From positions 1-63,385 of the forward strand of contig PXQH01000007.1 in NCBI GenBank assembly GCA_003022125.1: a DNA stretch of 63,385 bases. The letters run 5' to 3'. Of the stretch, positions 42,208 through 52,082 are shown piece by piece (position 1 is the stretch's first letter; each line of letters begins with the position of its first letter). This DNA is from Cyanobacteria bacterium QS_8_64_29. GTDB taxonomy: Bacteria; Cyanobacteriota; Cyanobacteriia; Cyanobacteriales; Rubidibacteraceae. The notes beneath the pieces were generated by a model that saw only the letters and a list, made by a program, of their open reading frames with translations, made no database searches and was not told the DNA's origin. A program made the position numbers and the translations under genes.

Positions 42208-43754
42208 GCGCGCGGGCGGGGAAGGCCTATTTGGTGGGGGCCGGACCGGGGACGGCCGCTTACCTGACGCGCCGCGCCCAGCAGGCGATCGCGGGCGCCG
42301 AGGTGTTGCTCTACGACGGCCTGGCAGACCCCGAGCTATTGCAGTGGGTCCCGCCCGATTGTCAGCTGGTCGATGTCAGCAAGCGTGCCGGTCGCAATGG
42401 TCCCAGCCAGGCCCAAATCGAGCGCTGGCTGGTGGCCTACTGCCAACAGGGGTTGCAGGCTGTGCGCCTCAAAGGCGGCGATCCGCTCATCTTCGGGCGC
42501 GCGCGCGGCGAGATGCAGGCCCTGCAAGCCGCCCGCTGCGATTTCGAGATCGTGCCGGGGATCTCCTCGGCCTTGGCGGCGCCGCTGCTGGCTGGGATCC
42601 CGCTGACCGATGCCGAATGGGGCCGCTGCTTTGCCGTGCTGAGCGCCCACCAGCCCGATTGCCTCGATTGGCCGGCGCTGGCGCGACTGGATGCGTTGGT
42701 GCTGCTAATGGGCGGGCGCCACCTGGCGATCGCGACCGAGCGCTTGCAGCGGCACGGCCGCGCGCCCGAGACCCCAGTCGCGGTCGTGCGCGATGCCGCG
42801 CGCCCCCAACAGCAAGTTTGGATCGGGACGCTGGCCGACATTGCCAACCAAACGGCTAACGCTAGCTTGGCGCCGAGCGTCACTATTGTGGGAGAAGTCG
42901 TGCAACTGCGAATCCCCATGCCATCCTCTGCTGCCACGCCTGAGGCCCAGCCGCTCCCGCTGAGCGGCAAAACGGCGCTGGTTACCCGCTCGGCCCAACA
43001 GGCGGGGGCCTTGGCGCAGCTGCTGCAGCAGCAGGGCGCGCGCGTTTTGGAAGCGCCTGCACTGGAGATCGGCCCGCCTTCGAGTTGGGCGCCGCTGGAT
43101 GGGGCGATCGCGCGCTTGGACGGCTTTCACTGGCTGATCCTGACCTCAGGCAACGGCGTCCGCTACTTCTTCGAGCGGCTGGCCGCTCGCGGGCTGGATG
43201 GGCGAGCCCTGGCTGGCCTTAAAATCGCTGCCGTGGGCAAAAAAACCGCCGAGCGCTTGCAGGATTGCGGCGTTCGGGCCGATTTTGTCCCGCCCAACTA
43301 CGTTGCCGACTCGCTGATCGAGACCTTCCCCGAACCGGTCGCCGGCCGCCAGTTTTTGTTCCCGCGCGTCGAGACCGGCGGGCGCGAGATGCTGGTGGCG
43401 GCCCTCACCGAGCAGGGCGGGCAGGTTACCGAAGTGCCAGCCTACCAGTCGGGGTGCCCGTCGCAGTTGGCACCAGCTGCGCTGGCTGCCCTACAAAATC
43501 GCGCAGTGGATGCGGTCACCTTTGCCAGCACCAAGACCGTCAACAACTTCGCCCGCCTGCTAGCGGCCGCCCTGCCACCCGGGTCGCCAGAGACGCCTGC
43601 TTCGCTGTTGCAGCCTACCTGCATCGCCTCCATTGGGCCGCAAACCTCGCAAGCCTGCCGCGAGGCCTTCGGGCGCTTGGATGTGGAAGCAAGCGAGCAT
43701 ACGCTGGCAGGTTTAACGCAAGCGATCACGCAGTTCTACGGCGATGGGGCCTAA
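42204..43754 (+). CDS. Fused uroporphyrinogen-III C-methyltransferase / uroporphyrinogen-III synthase
   Basis: A 516-residue bifunctional protein. Residues 1-240 are a CobA-type SUMT (KAYLVGAGPGTAAYLTRRAQ, LKGGDPLIFGRA, VPGISSALAAPLLAGIPLTD), making precorrin-2 for siroheme and cobalamin. Residues about 258-516 are HemD (GKTALVTRSAQQAGALAQLL, LTSGNGVRYFFERL, DAVTFASTKTVNNFARLL), closing the tetrapyrrole ring. The linker is about 15 residues. Siroheme made through the first half is the cofactor of nirA at the left of this window. coaE overlaps the 3' end by 11 bases. Confidence 0.9.
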   Translation: MSARAGKAYLVGAGPGTAAYLTRRAQQAIAGAEVLLYDGLADPELLQWVPPDCQLVDVSKRAGRNGPSQAQIERWLVAYCQQGLQAVRLKGGDPLIFGRARGEMQALQAARCDFEIVPGISSALAAPLLAGIPLTDAEWGRCFAVLSAHQPDCLDWPALARLDALVLLMGGRHLAIATERLQRHGRAPETPVAVVRDAARPQQQVWIGTLADIANQTANASLAPSVTIVGEVVQLRIPMPSSAATPEAQPLPLSGKTALVTRSAQQAGALAQLLQQQGARVLEAPALEIGPPSSWAPLDGAIARLDGFHWLILTSGNGVRYFFERLAARGLDGRALAGLKIAAVGKKTAERLQDCGVRADFVPPNYVADSLIETFPEPVAGRQFLFPRVETGGREMLVAALTEQGGQVTEVPAYQSGCPSQLAPAALAALQNRAVDAVTFASTKTVNNFARLLAAALPPGSPETPASLLQPTCIASIGPQTSQACREAFGRLDVEASEHTLAGLTQAITQFYGDGA

Positions 43755-44355
43755 GCGCACCATCGGACTGACAGGGGGCATAGGTACCGGCAAAAGCACC
43801 GTAGCGCGCCACTTGGCGCAAGCCCACGGGTTGCCGGTGCTGGATGCCGATGCCTACGCGCGCGAGGCCGTCCGGCCGGGCTCGCCCATCCTAGAAGCCA
43901 TCTTGGCGCGCTACGGCCGCCACCTACAGCAACCCGATGGCAGTTTGGATCGGGCGGCGCTGGGCAAGCTCGCCTTTGGCGACGCCCGCGAGCGGCGCTG
44001 GCTGGAGCGCCAAATCCATCCCTACGTGCGCGAGCGCTTCCAGGCAGCACTGGCGCAGCTCCAGGCCCCCACGGTCGTTTTGGCCGTCCCGCTTTTGTTT
44101 GAAGCCGGCATGGGCGATCTGGCGACTGAAATCTGGGTCGTGCACTGTAACGGCGAGCAGCAGTTGGCGCGCTTGCAGGCGCGCGATGGCCTCTCGCAGC
44201 GGCAGCTGCGCGATCGCATCGCCAGCCAGTGGCCGCTAGCGGACAAAATGGCGGCCGCCGACGTGGTACTGGACAATACGGGCCCCCGCGAGCGGCTGTT
44301 GCAGCAAGCGGATGAAGCAGTGCGCTCCCCACCGCAGCGGGCTGCCTCCCACTAG
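43744..44355 (+). CDS. coaE: Dephospho-CoA kinase
   Basis: Last step of coenzyme A synthesis: phosphorylation of the 3'-hydroxyl of dephospho-CoA. The 203-residue protein has the P-loop GLTGGIGTGKST at residues 8-19, DADAYAREAV near 35, and HPYVRERF near 95 of the CoA-binding lid. ATG 43744 overlaps the end of the cobA-hemD gene, indicating one transcript. Followed by a long palindrome and the convergent metK. Confidence 0.93.
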   Translation: MGPKRTIGLTGGIGTGKSTVARHLAQAHGLPVLDADAYAREAVRPGSPILEAILARYGRHLQQPDGSLDRAALGKLAFGDARERRWLERQIHPYVRERFQAALAQLQAPTVVLAVPLLFEAGMGDLATEIWVVHCNGEQQLARLQARDGLSQRQLRDRIASQWPLADKMAAADVVLDNTGPRERLLQQADEAVRSPPQRAASH

Positions 44356-44360
44356 CAAAC

Positions 44361-44384
44361 CGGCGACCGCATCTGCGGTCGCCG
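44361..44384. terminator. 11-bp perfect hairpin between coaE and metK
   Basis: CGGCGACCGCA (44361-44371) and TGCGGTCGCCG (44374-44384) form a perfect stem with a 2-base centre. It lies just past the coaE stop and before the convergent metK stop. There is no T-run on either side, so it may be a bidirectional terminator of the U-less kind or only an mRNA-end hairpin. Confidence 0.5.
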
Positions 44385-44429
44385 ATGGTGCGAGCAGCAG
44401 TAGGCTGCCGCTTGGTTGCAGCAGTTGGG

Positions 44430-45689
44430 TTAGGCGCCAGCTTTGGCGCTTTGTTTGGCCGCTTCCCGCAGCGCTTCGGCTTTATCGGTGCGCTCCCAGG
44501 GCAGTTCCAGATCAGTGCGCCCGAAGTGACCGTAGGCGGCGATATCTTGATAGAAGCGGCCGCCCTGCTGCCGCGGCAGGCCCGTCAAGTTGAAATCTTG
44601 CAGGATGCCGGCTGGGCGCAGCTCGAAGTACGCTTTGACGAGCTCGAGCAGGCGATCCTCTTCTACTTTGCCGGTCCCGAAGGTATCGACCAGAATGCTG
44701 ACGGGCCGCGCTACGCCGATGGCATAGCTCAGCTGGACCTCGCATTTATCGGCCAAGCCAGCCGCCACGATGTTTTTGGCAACGTAGCGCGAGGCATAAG
44801 CGGCGCTGCGGTCCACTTTTGTCGGATCCTTGCCCGAGAAAGCACCGCCGCCGTGCCGAGCGTAACCGCCGTAGGTATCGACGATGATCTTGCGACCGGT
44901 CAGGCCGCAGTCGCCCTGCGGGCCGCCCACGACGAATTTGCCGGTGGGATTGACCAAGTAGTTGGTGTTGGCATCGGGCTTGACGTCAATGTCAGAAAAG
45001 ACCGGTTTGACGATGGCTTCCCAAAGGTCCTGCTGGATTTTGCTGTGGACTTTGTCCTCGTCGCTGGTCCCATCGACGCTGGGATCGTGCTGGGTCGAGA
45101 GCAGGATTGTGTCGATGCCCACCGGCTTGCCGTTTTCGTAGGCAACCGTGACCTGGCTTTTGCCATCGGGGCGGAGGTAGGGCAGATCGCCGGTTTTGCG
45201 GACGGCGGCCAAGCGGCGCGTTGCCCGGTGGGCCAGGCTGATGGGCATGGGCATGAGCTCGGGGGTTTCGTTGCACGCAAAGCCGAACATCAAGCCCTGA
45301 TCGCCAGCCCCAATGCTGTCGAGTTCGTCCTCGCTGAGCTTTTCGCGGCTCTCTTGGGCGCTCGAGACCCCCTGCGAGATGTCGGGGGACTGCTTGTCGA
45401 GCGCCACTAGCACGGAGCAGCTATCGGCCGAGAAGCCGTTGTCGGCATCGGTGTAGCCGATCTCGGTGAGCTTGTTGCGGACCAGATCGACGTAGTCCAC
45501 CTGGGTTGCAGACGTAATTTCGCCGCTAACCATGACCAAGCCCGTATTGACCAGCAGCTCGGCGGCGACGCGGCTCTGGTCATCCCCATTCAGGTGGGCA
45601 TCCAAAAAGGCATCCGAGATCTGGTCGCAGATCTTGTCGGGATGGCCTTCGGTGACGGACTCGGAACTAAATAAAAATTGGCGAGACAA
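44430..45689 (-). CDS. metK: S-adenosylmethionine synthase
   Basis: Makes SAM from ATP and methionine. The 419-residue protein has [20 protein letters not shown] at the start, the ATP-binding [16 protein letters not shown] near 125 and the P-loop [19 protein letters not shown] near 283, all complete. AAGGAGG 10 bases ahead of the ATG is a strong ribosome binding site. In the 166-base leader the perfect palindrome GCAAGCGCTTGC (45730-45741) is visible; no SAM riboswitch was recognised. SAM feeds the methionine salvage genes and methyltransferases elsewhere in the window. Confidence 0.96.
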   Translation of the reverse strand: MSRQFLFSSESVTEGHPDKICDQISDAFLDAHLNGDDQSRVAAELLVNTGLVMVSGEITSATQVDYVDLVRNKLTEIGYTDADNGFSADSCSVLVALDKQSPDISQGVSSAQESREKLSEDELDSIGAGDQGLMFGFACNETPELMPMPISLAHRATRRLAAVRKTGDLPYLRPDGKSQVTVAYENGKPVGIDTILLSTQHDPSVDGTSDEDKVHSKIQQDLWEAIVKPVFSDIDVKPDANTNYLVNPTGKFVVGGPQGDCGLTGRKIIVDTYGGYARHGGGAFSGKDPTKVDRSAAYASRYVAKNIVAAGLADKCEVQLSYAIGVARPVSILVDTFGTGKVEEDRLLELVKAYFELRPAGILQDFNLTGLPRQQGGRFYQDIAAYGHFGRTDLELPWERTDKAEALREAAKQSAKAGA

Positions 45690-45855
45690 TGGTTGCTAAT
45701 CCTCCTTGCAAGCGGTCAAAAGTTGAGTCGCAAGCGCTTGCTAACGGCAACTATAGCTTTTGTGTAGCTACCCATCGTAGCAGCTTGGGTAGTCCAAAGC
45801 ACACCGCAAGGCGGCAACCTTGGGTGGTCGCTGCTGGGGTACGCTCGGATCGGCC

Positions 45856-46821
45856 TTAATGGCCCACTTCCATTTGTTCGGGGACTGCCTCGCTATCGGC
45901 TTCCTCGCTTGCCTCGGCTGCCTCTTGTAGCTTCTGGCGGTACTGGGCGGCCATTTCTTCGGCGCGATCGAACACGATCTGGCGATCGCGCAACATGTCG
46001 CCCGCCTCGGGCTCGAGCTGCTTGGTCGATAGCGAGATCCGGCCGCGCTCGGCATCCAGGTCGATGATCATGACCTTGAGCTCGTCGTTGACGCCAAAGA
46101 CGCTGTGCGGCGTATCGATGTGGTCGTGCGAGATCTCGGAGATGTGGAGCAGGCCGCTGACGCCGCCAATGTCGATAAAGGCCCCGTAGGGTTTGATCCC
46201 GCGGACCGAGCCCAGTACCACCTCGCCGACCTTGAGGCCGCTCATCTTGCGCTCGACCAGCGCCCGCCGGTGGCTCAACACCAAGCGATTGCGGTCTTCA
46301 TCCACCTCCAGAAACTTCAGCGGCAGCTCCCGCGATACCAAATCTTCCTTGGGTTGCCGGGTGCTGATGTGCGAGCCGGGAATGAAACCGCGCAGCCCCT
46401 CGATGCGCACCAGGGCCCCGCCGCGGTTGGTGGCGAACACGTTGGAGCGAACGGTGGCATCTTCGGCCTGGAGCTGCCGAACGCGCTCCCAAGCCCGCAT
46501 GTACTCAATGCGGCGGATCGACAGCGTCAGCTGCCCGTCCTCGTTTTCATCGGTCAGGATGAAAAATTCCCGCGTCTCATCCGGCTGCAGGACCTCGCTG
46601 GGGCTGTCGATGCGGTTGATCGACATCTCCTGAATGGGCAAAAACGCAGCCGTTTTGGCCCCAATATCGATTAAAGCGCCCCGCGGCTCTAGACTAAAAA
46701 CAGTGCCTGGCACCGTGTCGCCAGGCGTAAAGTGATAGTCGTAACGATCGAGCAGGGCGGCAAAATCCTCGTGCGAAAACCCGATCTGCGCGTTGGGGGC
46801 CGTGGTTTGCTGGCTGACCAT
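45856..46821 (-). CDS. rps1: 30S ribosomal protein S1
   Basis: mRNA-binding ribosomal protein. With ATG 46821 it is 321 residues with three S1 repeats (about 33-100 PGDTVPGTVFSLEPRGALID; 118-182; 196-264 VGEVVLGSVRGIKPYGAFID), the usual short cyanobacterial form compared with six repeats in E. coli. The start is chosen because VSQQTTAPNAQIGFSHEDFA begins homologous sequence; a longer reading to 46944 adds unrelated residues. The C-terminus is acidic. It follows nrdR on the same strand. Confidence 0.93.
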   Translation of the reverse strand: MVSQQTTAPNAQIGFSHEDFAALLDRYDYHFTPGDTVPGTVFSLEPRGALIDIGAKTAAFLPIQEMSINRIDSPSEVLQPDETREFFILTDENEDGQLTLSIRRIEYMRAWERVRQLQAEDATVRSNVFATNRGGALVRIEGLRGFIPGSHISTRQPKEDLVSRELPLKFLEVDEDRNRLVLSHRRALVERKMSGLKVGEVVLGSVRGIKPYGAFIDIGGVSGLLHISEISHDHIDTPHSVFGVNDELKVMIIDLDAERGRISLSTKQLEPEAGDMLRDRQIVFDRAEEMAAQYRQKLQEAAEASEEADSEAVPEQMEVGH

Positions 46822-46971
46822 GGGGGCTGCGTTTGCTGGCGTGTGTTGGACGTTGCGATCGCTTGGCCCGCGCAGGGAGCGATCGAGGCTCCGAGGCGGC
46901 ACGAGCGTGAGCTGGGTAGCCCAGCTCACGCAAGCGGTACCCAATCTTAACTTACAATCCGCTGGGGCGAG

Positions 46972-47508
46972 CTAGGGTGCCAGCAGCGACGAGGGATGGT
47001 CCCAGGCGTCGCGACCGGAAGAACCGCGCGGCGCTTTCCCGCGTTGGGTGGCATCCGGATCGGCTTGCAAGTTGCTGAGCGTTGCGAAAAAGTCCTCGAT
47101 ATTTTGAAAGCCGCGGCAGACGGAGGCAAAGCGAATGTAGGCGACCTCGCTTTCGGGGCGCAGGTGCGACAGGACCAACTCGCCCAGCTCGCGCGAGGTC
47201 ACCTCAGGACCCGACCGCTTTTGCAGCTGCGTTTCGATCGCCTCCAGCAGGGCTTCTAGGCGCTCGCGCGTCACCCCCGTTTTGGTACAAGCCCGCGCCA
47301 TACCGCCCAGCAGCTTGTCGCGCTCGAACGGCTCGCGCCTGCCATCGCGCTTGATAACGGTGGTGGGGATGGCCTCAACGCGCTCGTAAGTCGTAAAGCG
47401 ATGCTGGCAGGACAAGCACTCCCGGCGGCGGCGAATGCTTTGACCGCTCTCGGTGGAGCGGGACTCGAGAACGCGGCTGTCAGTATGCTGGCAAGCTGGA
47501 CATTGCAT
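46972..47508 (-). CDS. nrdR: Transcriptional repressor NrdR
   Basis: Zinc-ribbon/ATP-cone repressor of ribonucleotide reductase genes that senses ATP/dATP. The 178-residue protein has the zinc ribbon C3-X2-C6 and C31-X2-C34, followed by the ATP-cone (about 49-139: [39 protein letters not shown]). The C-terminal 30 residues are a polar extension. It sits between psbT and rps1; no NrdR box was sought beyond this window. Confidence 0.94.
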   Translation of the reverse strand: MQCPACQHTDSRVLESRSTESGQSIRRRRECLSCQHRFTTYERVEAIPTTVIKRDGRREPFERDKLLGGMARACTKTGVTRERLEALLEAIETQLQKRSGPEVTSRELGELVLSHLRPESEVAYIRFASVCRGFQNIEDFFATLSNLQADPDATQRGKAPRGSSGRDAWDHPSSLLAP

Positions 47509-47671
47509 GATGGCAGTGGCGCGGGGGAATCCCCATGGCGTGAGGCGGACTGATGCCTATTCCCAAGCTCCCGAGCACGCTATACGAAAGCCTGAGCCGC
47601 GCGCTCGCAACTGCTACCAGTCAAGCAAGGAGCGGCCCAGGAAATGGCGGACTGTACCGATGGCAGCCGCG

Positions 47672-47779
47672 CTATTCGTTGTCGCTGTTATTAACCCGTG
47701 GCGCCTCACGGAAGGCAACCGCAAAAAACAGCGTGGCAATTGCACCTGCTAGAACCAGGACGTAAATAACGACTTCCAT
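47672..47779 (-). CDS. psbT: Photosystem II reaction centre protein T
   Basis: A 35-residue single-helix subunit at the photosystem II dimer interface. The translation MEVVIYVLVLAGAIATLFFA continues into VAFREAPRVNN, matching the PsbT helix and its FREPPR-like stromal turn. The tail is slightly longer and more polar than usual. It lies downstream of psbB on the same strand, the arrangement conserved in cyanobacteria and chloroplasts. Confidence 0.93.
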   Translation of the reverse strand: MEVVIYVLVLAGAIATLFFAVAFREAPRVNNSDNE

Positions 47780-47839
47780 GGTGCGGATCCCCTAGCTCCA
47801 CCTATCAGTGTAGCAATTTGCTAAACCGTGGCGAATTAG

Positions 47840-47869
47840 CAATAGAGGTGGCCGCAGCCACCTCTATTG
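47840..47869 (-). other. Intercistronic hairpin between psbB and psbT
   Basis: CAATAGAGGTGGC (47840-47852) pairs perfectly over 13 bp with GCCACCTCTATTG (47857-47869) around the loop CGCA. No T-run follows, so it is more likely an mRNA processing or stabilising element than a full terminator, setting the relative amounts of psbB and psbT message. Confidence 0.65.
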
Positions 47870-47901
47870 AACCACCGCGAACTCACTAAGCAGCGAATCG
47901 C

Positions 47902-49437
47902 TCACACGGTTTCGGTTTCTTCGCGGGGCGTGGTGACATCGCCCACTTTCTTGAAGGCGCCAAACTCAACTTGCTCTTCTAGATCGGGATCGACGCCAGC
48001 GAAGACATCGCGGAATAGGGTCCGCGAGCCGTGCCAAATGTGGCCGAAGAAAAACAGCAAGGCAAAAACGGCATGCCCGAAGGTGAACCAACCGCGCGGG
48101 CTGGTCCTAAACACGCCATCCGAGTCGAGCGTTTCGCGATCGAAGCGGAAGAGCTCGCCTAGTTGGGCCTTGCGGGCGTACTTTTTGACCGTTGCCGGAT
48201 TGGTAAAGGTCTGCCCGCTCAGCTCGCCGCCATAGAACGAGACCGTCACGCCTTGCTGCTCGATGCTGTATTGGGACTCGGCACGGCGGAAGGGAATGTC
48301 GGCCCGAACCACGCCATTTTGGTCTTCTAGGACCACCGGAAAGCTCTCGAAGAAGTTGGGCATCCGGCGAACGGTCAGCTCGCGACCGGCTTTGTCCTGA
48401 AAGACCGAATGGCCCAGCCAAGCGCGGGCAATGCCATCCCCTTCGTTCATGGGACCGACGCGGAACAGGCCGCCCTTAGACGGGTTGTTGCCGATGTAGT
48501 CGTAGAACGCCAGCTTGTCCGGAACCTTGGCCCACGCCTCTTCGCGCGTGTCGCCGGCTGCCATGTTGGTTTGCACCCGGCGCTCGATCTCCTGCTGGAA
48601 GTAGTTTTGATCCCACTGGTAGCGGGTGGGACCGAACAGCTCGATGGGCGTGGTCGCGCTGCCGTACCACATCGTCCCGGCGACCACAAAGGCCGCAAAG
48701 AATACGGCCGCAATGCTGCTGGAGAGCACGGTTTCGATGTTGCCCATGCGCAGGGCTTTATAGAGTTTCTCTGGCGGCCTAACGACCAGGTGGAAGATCC
48801 CGGCAATAATGCCAACAATCCCGGCCGCAATGTGGTGGGCGACAACGCCACCTGGGTTGAAGGGATCGAAACCAGCCGGTCCCCACTCGGGCGCAACCCC
48901 CTCAACGTGGCCGGTCAACCCGTACGGGTCGGAGACCCACATGCCGGGGCCAAACAGGCCAGTCAGGTGGAAGGCGCCAAACCCAAAGCACAGCAGCCCG
49001 GCCAAAAACAGGTGAATGCCGAACATCTTGGGCAGGTCCAAGGCCGGCTCGCCCGTGCGATCGTCGAAAAACAGGTCCAGATCCCAATAAACCCAGTGCC
49101 AGCAGGCTGCCAGAAACAGCAGTCCCGACAGGACAATGTGGGCGATCGCGACGCCCTCAAACGACCAAAAACCGGGGTCGACGGCCGTCTCGCCTGTCAT
49201 GCTCCAGCCGCCCCAGGATTCGGTCACGCCCAGGCGCGCCATAAAGGGCATGACGAACATGCCCTGCCGCCACATGGGATTTAGCACGGGATCGCTGGGA
49301 TCGAAAACAGCCAGCTCGTAGAGGGCCATTGACCCCGCCCATCCGGCGACCAGCGCTGTGTGCATCAAATGGACGGCGATCAGGCGTCCCGGATCGTTGA
49401 GCACGACCGTATGCACGCGATACCAAGGTAGTCCCAT
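47902..49437 (-). CDS. psbB: Photosystem II chlorophyll-binding protein CP47
   Basis: Inner antenna of photosystem II, passing excitation to the D1/D2 core. The 511-residue protein begins [20 protein letters not shown] and shows six membrane helices with chlorophyll-ligand histidines ([45 protein letters not shown]), the large lumenal loop E between helices 5 and 6, and the C-terminal stromal tail. Length is normal. AAGGAG lies eight bases before the ATG. First gene of psbB-psbT. Confidence 0.98.
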   Translation of the reverse strand: MGLPWYRVHTVVLNDPGRLIAVHLMHTALVAGWAGSMALYELAVFDPSDPVLNPMWRQGMFVMPFMARLGVTESWGGWSMTGETAVDPGFWSFEGVAIAHIVLSGLLFLAACWHWVYWDLDLFFDDRTGEPALDLPKMFGIHLFLAGLLCFGFGAFHLTGLFGPGMWVSDPYGLTGHVEGVAPEWGPAGFDPFNPGGVVAHHIAAGIVGIIAGIFHLVVRPPEKLYKALRMGNIETVLSSSIAAVFFAAFVVAGTMWYGSATTPIELFGPTRYQWDQNYFQQEIERRVQTNMAAGDTREEAWAKVPDKLAFYDYIGNNPSKGGLFRVGPMNEGDGIARAWLGHSVFQDKAGRELTVRRMPNFFESFPVVLEDQNGVVRADIPFRRAESQYSIEQQGVTVSFYGGELSGQTFTNPATVKKYARKAQLGELFRFDRETLDSDGVFRTSPRGWFTFGHAVFALLFFFGHIWHGSRTLFRDVFAGVDPDLEEQVEFGAFKKVGDVTTPREETETV

Positions 49438-49760
49438 CGACCACGCTCCTTTTAATCCGTTAGGTCAATCGCTGCAGTTCAATGCTTCTTTAAGCCTATA
49501 TCAGTTTAAAACTGTTCTCCCCGCATCCTAGGCGTGTCAGCTTTAGCCGCTCGAGCCCGGACGACGACCGCTAGCAGCTTAGAGAAACGGGGCTATCGCT
49601 TAACGAAGTGTAACGCCAACCCCGATCGTTTTCAAGCGCGCGTTTGTGGGGATTGCTGCCGCCTGGGCCGTTGGCGCTACGCCCGGCGGCTGCGACGAGC
49701 GAGCTCGCTATAATTGGGCCGCAACGTGCGTGCCAGCTTTCCTATTCAACCCAGGCAACC
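49438..49760. promoter_or_regulatory. Divergent psbB / mnmG promoter region
   Basis: A 323-base gap without a gene. On the psbB side, TATAGG (minus strand, 49500-49495) could be a -10, overlapped upstream by the palindrome CAGTTT-A-AAACTG (49502-49514), a possible operator. On the mnmG side, TATAAT at 49709-49714 is a perfect -10 without a clear -35. Nothing else was identified. Confidence 0.4.
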
Positions 49761-51701
49761 GTGACCGCTTACGATCAAGCTGAATTTCAGGACGCGTTCG
49801 ATGTCGTTGTCGTTGGTGCGGGCCATGCGGGCTGCGAAGCGGCTCTAGCCTCGGCACGGCTGGGCTGCCGAACGCTCATGCTCACCCTCAATTTGGACAA
49901 GATTGCTTGGCAGCCCTGCAATCCTGCTGTCGGCGCGCCTGCCAAGTCTCAGCTTGCCCACGAGGTCGATGCCCTGGGCGGCGAAATCGGCAAGATGGCC
50001 GATCGAACCTACCTGCAAAAGCGGCTGCTCAATGCCTCGCGCGGACCGGCTGTCTGGGCGCTGCGCGCGCAAACGGACAAGCGCGAGTACGCCCGGACCA
50101 TGCGCCAGATTGTGGAGAACCAACCCAATCTGACCGTGCGCGAGGGCATGGTGACCGATTTGGTGCTGGGGCCCAACAGTGAGGTAGCTGGGGTCGAGAC
50201 CTATTTTGGCGGTTGCTTTGCCACCAGTACGGTTGTGCTGACAACCGGAACGTTCCTAGGCGGCTGCATCTGGGTGGGCAACAAATCCATGCCGGCCGGC
50301 CGGGCAGGGGAATTTCCCGCCATGGGCCTCACCGAAACCCTCAATCGCCTAGGCTTCGAAACGGATCGCCTCAAAACCGGGACGCCGGCGCGGGTCGACA
50401 AGCGCTCGGTTGACTTTGACCGCATGACCCCCCAACCCCCCGACGAGCAGCTGCGCTGGTTCAGCTTCGACCCGGAGGCTTGGGTGCAGCGCGAGCAAAC
50501 CCATTGCTACCTGACCTACACCACCCCCCAAACGCACCAGCTGATCCGGGACAACCTGCACCTGACTCCGGTTTATGGGGGCTGGGTTGACTCCAAAGGG
50601 CCGCGCTACTGCCCCAGCATCGAAGACAAAATCGTGCGCTTTGCTGACAAGCAAAGCCACCAGATCTTCATCGAGCCCGAGGGCCGGGAGGTCCCCGAGC
50701 TCTACATCCAGGGCATGTCGACGGGGCTGCCCGAGAAACTGCAGCTGCGGATGCTGCAAACCGTTCCGGGCCTCGAGCGCTGCCAGATGCTGCGTCCGGC
50801 CTATGCGGTCGAGTACGACTACTTGCCGGCCACCCAGTGCTATCCCAGCCTGATAAGCAAAAAGCTCGAGGGGCTGTTCTGCGCCGGGCAAATCAACGGC
50901 ACCACCGGCTACGAGGAGGCCGCTGCCCAGGGCATTGTGGCCGGCATCAACGCCGCGCGCTTCGCCCGTAACCAGCCAACCGTCGTCTTCCCGCGCGAGC
51001 AAAGCTATATCGGGACGCTAATTGATGACCTCTGCACCCAGGAGCTGCGCGAGCCCTACCGCATGCTGACCAGCCGTTCCGAGTACCGGCTGGTGCTGCG
51101 TGCGGACAACGCCGACCGGCGCCTGACGCCGCTAGGGCGCGAGATTGGGCTGATCGGTGATCGCCGCTGGGCGGCCTTTCAACGCAAGCAAGCCAACATC
51201 CAGGCCGAGCGGCAGCGCCTGGAGCAAACGCGCCTCAAAGAGCGCGACGAAACCGCCCAAGCCCTCATGGCCGATACGGGCCAGCCCATCAAAGAGTCGG
51301 TGTCTTTGGCTAAGCTGCTGCAGCGGCCCGGGTTTCACTACGACAGCCTCGAGGCCTACGGCCTGGGCGACCCCAGCCTCGATCACCTGGAGAGACAAGG
51401 GGCCGAGATCGAGATCAAATACGCCGGCTACATCCAGCGCCAGCAGGATCAAATCGATCGCGTCACCCGCCAAGCCCACCGGCGGTTGCCCCAAGATCTC
51501 GACTACATGAGCCTAGATACCCTCTCGATGGAAGCGCGCGAGAAGCTCAACCAGCTCAAGCCGCTGACGCTCGGGCAGGCCTCGCGCATCGGGGGCGTTA
51601 ACCCGGCCGACGTTAATGCGCTGCTGGTGTATCTGGAGTCGCGCGAGCGGCAATCCCAGGCTGCTCCCTCGACGGCGCCGGCCAGTACGCCGCCGGCTTG
51701 A
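49761..51701 (+). CDS. mnmG: tRNA uridine-5-carboxymethylaminomethyl modification enzyme MnmG
   Basis: FAD enzyme that with MnmE modifies the wobble uridine of several tRNAs. With the GTG start at 49761 it has 646 residues: dinucleotide site [52 protein letters not shown]-like [15 protein letters not shown], and the family block [20 protein letters not shown]. The C-terminal helical MnmE/tRNA-binding domain is complete. GTG is preferred over an upstream ATG because homology begins at [21 protein letters not shown] short Ala/Pro/Ser tail ends the protein. Confidence 0.95.
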   Translation: MTAYDQAEFQDAFDVVVVGAGHAGCEAALASARLGCRTLMLTLNLDKIAWQPCNPAVGAPAKSQLAHEVDALGGEIGKMADRTYLQKRLLNASRGPAVWALRAQTDKREYARTMRQIVENQPNLTVREGMVTDLVLGPNSEVAGVETYFGGCFATSTVVLTTGTFLGGCIWVGNKSMPAGRAGEFPAMGLTETLNRLGFETDRLKTGTPARVDKRSVDFDRMTPQPPDEQLRWFSFDPEAWVQREQTHCYLTYTTPQTHQLIRDNLHLTPVYGGWVDSKGPRYCPSIEDKIVRFADKQSHQIFIEPEGREVPELYIQGMSTGLPEKLQLRMLQTVPGLERCQMLRPAYAVEYDYLPATQCYPSLISKKLEGLFCAGQINGTTGYEEAAAQGIVAGINAARFARNQPTVVFPREQSYIGTLIDDLCTQELREPYRMLTSRSEYRLVLRADNADRRLTPLGREIGLIGDRRWAAFQRKQANIQAERQRLEQTRLKERDETAQALMADTGQPIKESVSLAKLLQRPGFHYDSLEAYGLGDPSLDHLERQGAEIEIKYAGYIQRQQDQIDRVTRQAHRRLPQDLDYMSLDTLSMEAREKLNQLKPLTLGQASRIGGVNPADVNALLVYLESRERQSQAAPSTAPASTPPA

Positions 51702-51771
51702 TGCCCGTTACGGATCCCGAGCTCGCTCGATAAAGTAGGGGCGACGCGATCGCGCTACAAGGAGGTCAACC

Positions 51772-52077
51772 ATGCCCGCGCCACTCGTTGAGAATCCCGG
51801 CGTTCAGACCGTCGAGAAAAACGAGACCTCGCGCCAGCTGGCGCCGCGCTATCGGGTCCTACTGCACAACGACGATGTCAATAGCATGGAGCACGTCGTG
51901 CAGGCGCTGCTGCAAACCGTGCCCAGCCTGAGCGAGCCGCAAGCGATCGACATCATGATGGAGGCGCACAACAGCGGTCTCTCGTTGGTGATCGCTTGCG
52001 ATCTGGAGCCCGCTGAGTTTTACTGCGAGACCCTACAAAGCCACGGGCTGACCAGCACCATCGAACCGGAAGAGTAG
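51772..52077 (+). CDS. clpS: ATP-dependent Clp protease adaptor ClpS
   Basis: Delivers N-degron substrates to ClpCP/ClpAP. The 101-residue protein has the core YRVLLHNDDVNSMEHVVQAL (residues about 28-47) and AHNSGLSLVIACDLEPAEFY; the N-degron pocket residues N-D-D and the downstream His region are present. AAGGAGG six bases before the ATG is a strong ribosome binding site. The first 25 residues are a polar, flexible tail as usual. The CPBP protease gene follows five bases later. Confidence 0.95.
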   Translation: MPAPLVENPGVQTVEKNETSRQLAPRYRVLLHNDDVNSMEHVVQALLQTVPSLSEPQAIDIMMEAHNSGLSLVIACDLEPAEFYCETLQSHGLTSTIEPEE

Positions 52078-52082
52078 CGCGC

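Noticed and set aside
45690-45855. SAM riboswitch in the metK leader
   Set aside because: No recognisable SAM-I, II or III core or expression-platform terminator; only a 12-base palindrome and a ribosome binding site are seen.
49644-49760. Earlier start for mnmG
   Set aside because: The extension would cover the TATAAT box at 49709 and lacks homology; the GTG at 49761 begins the conserved protein.
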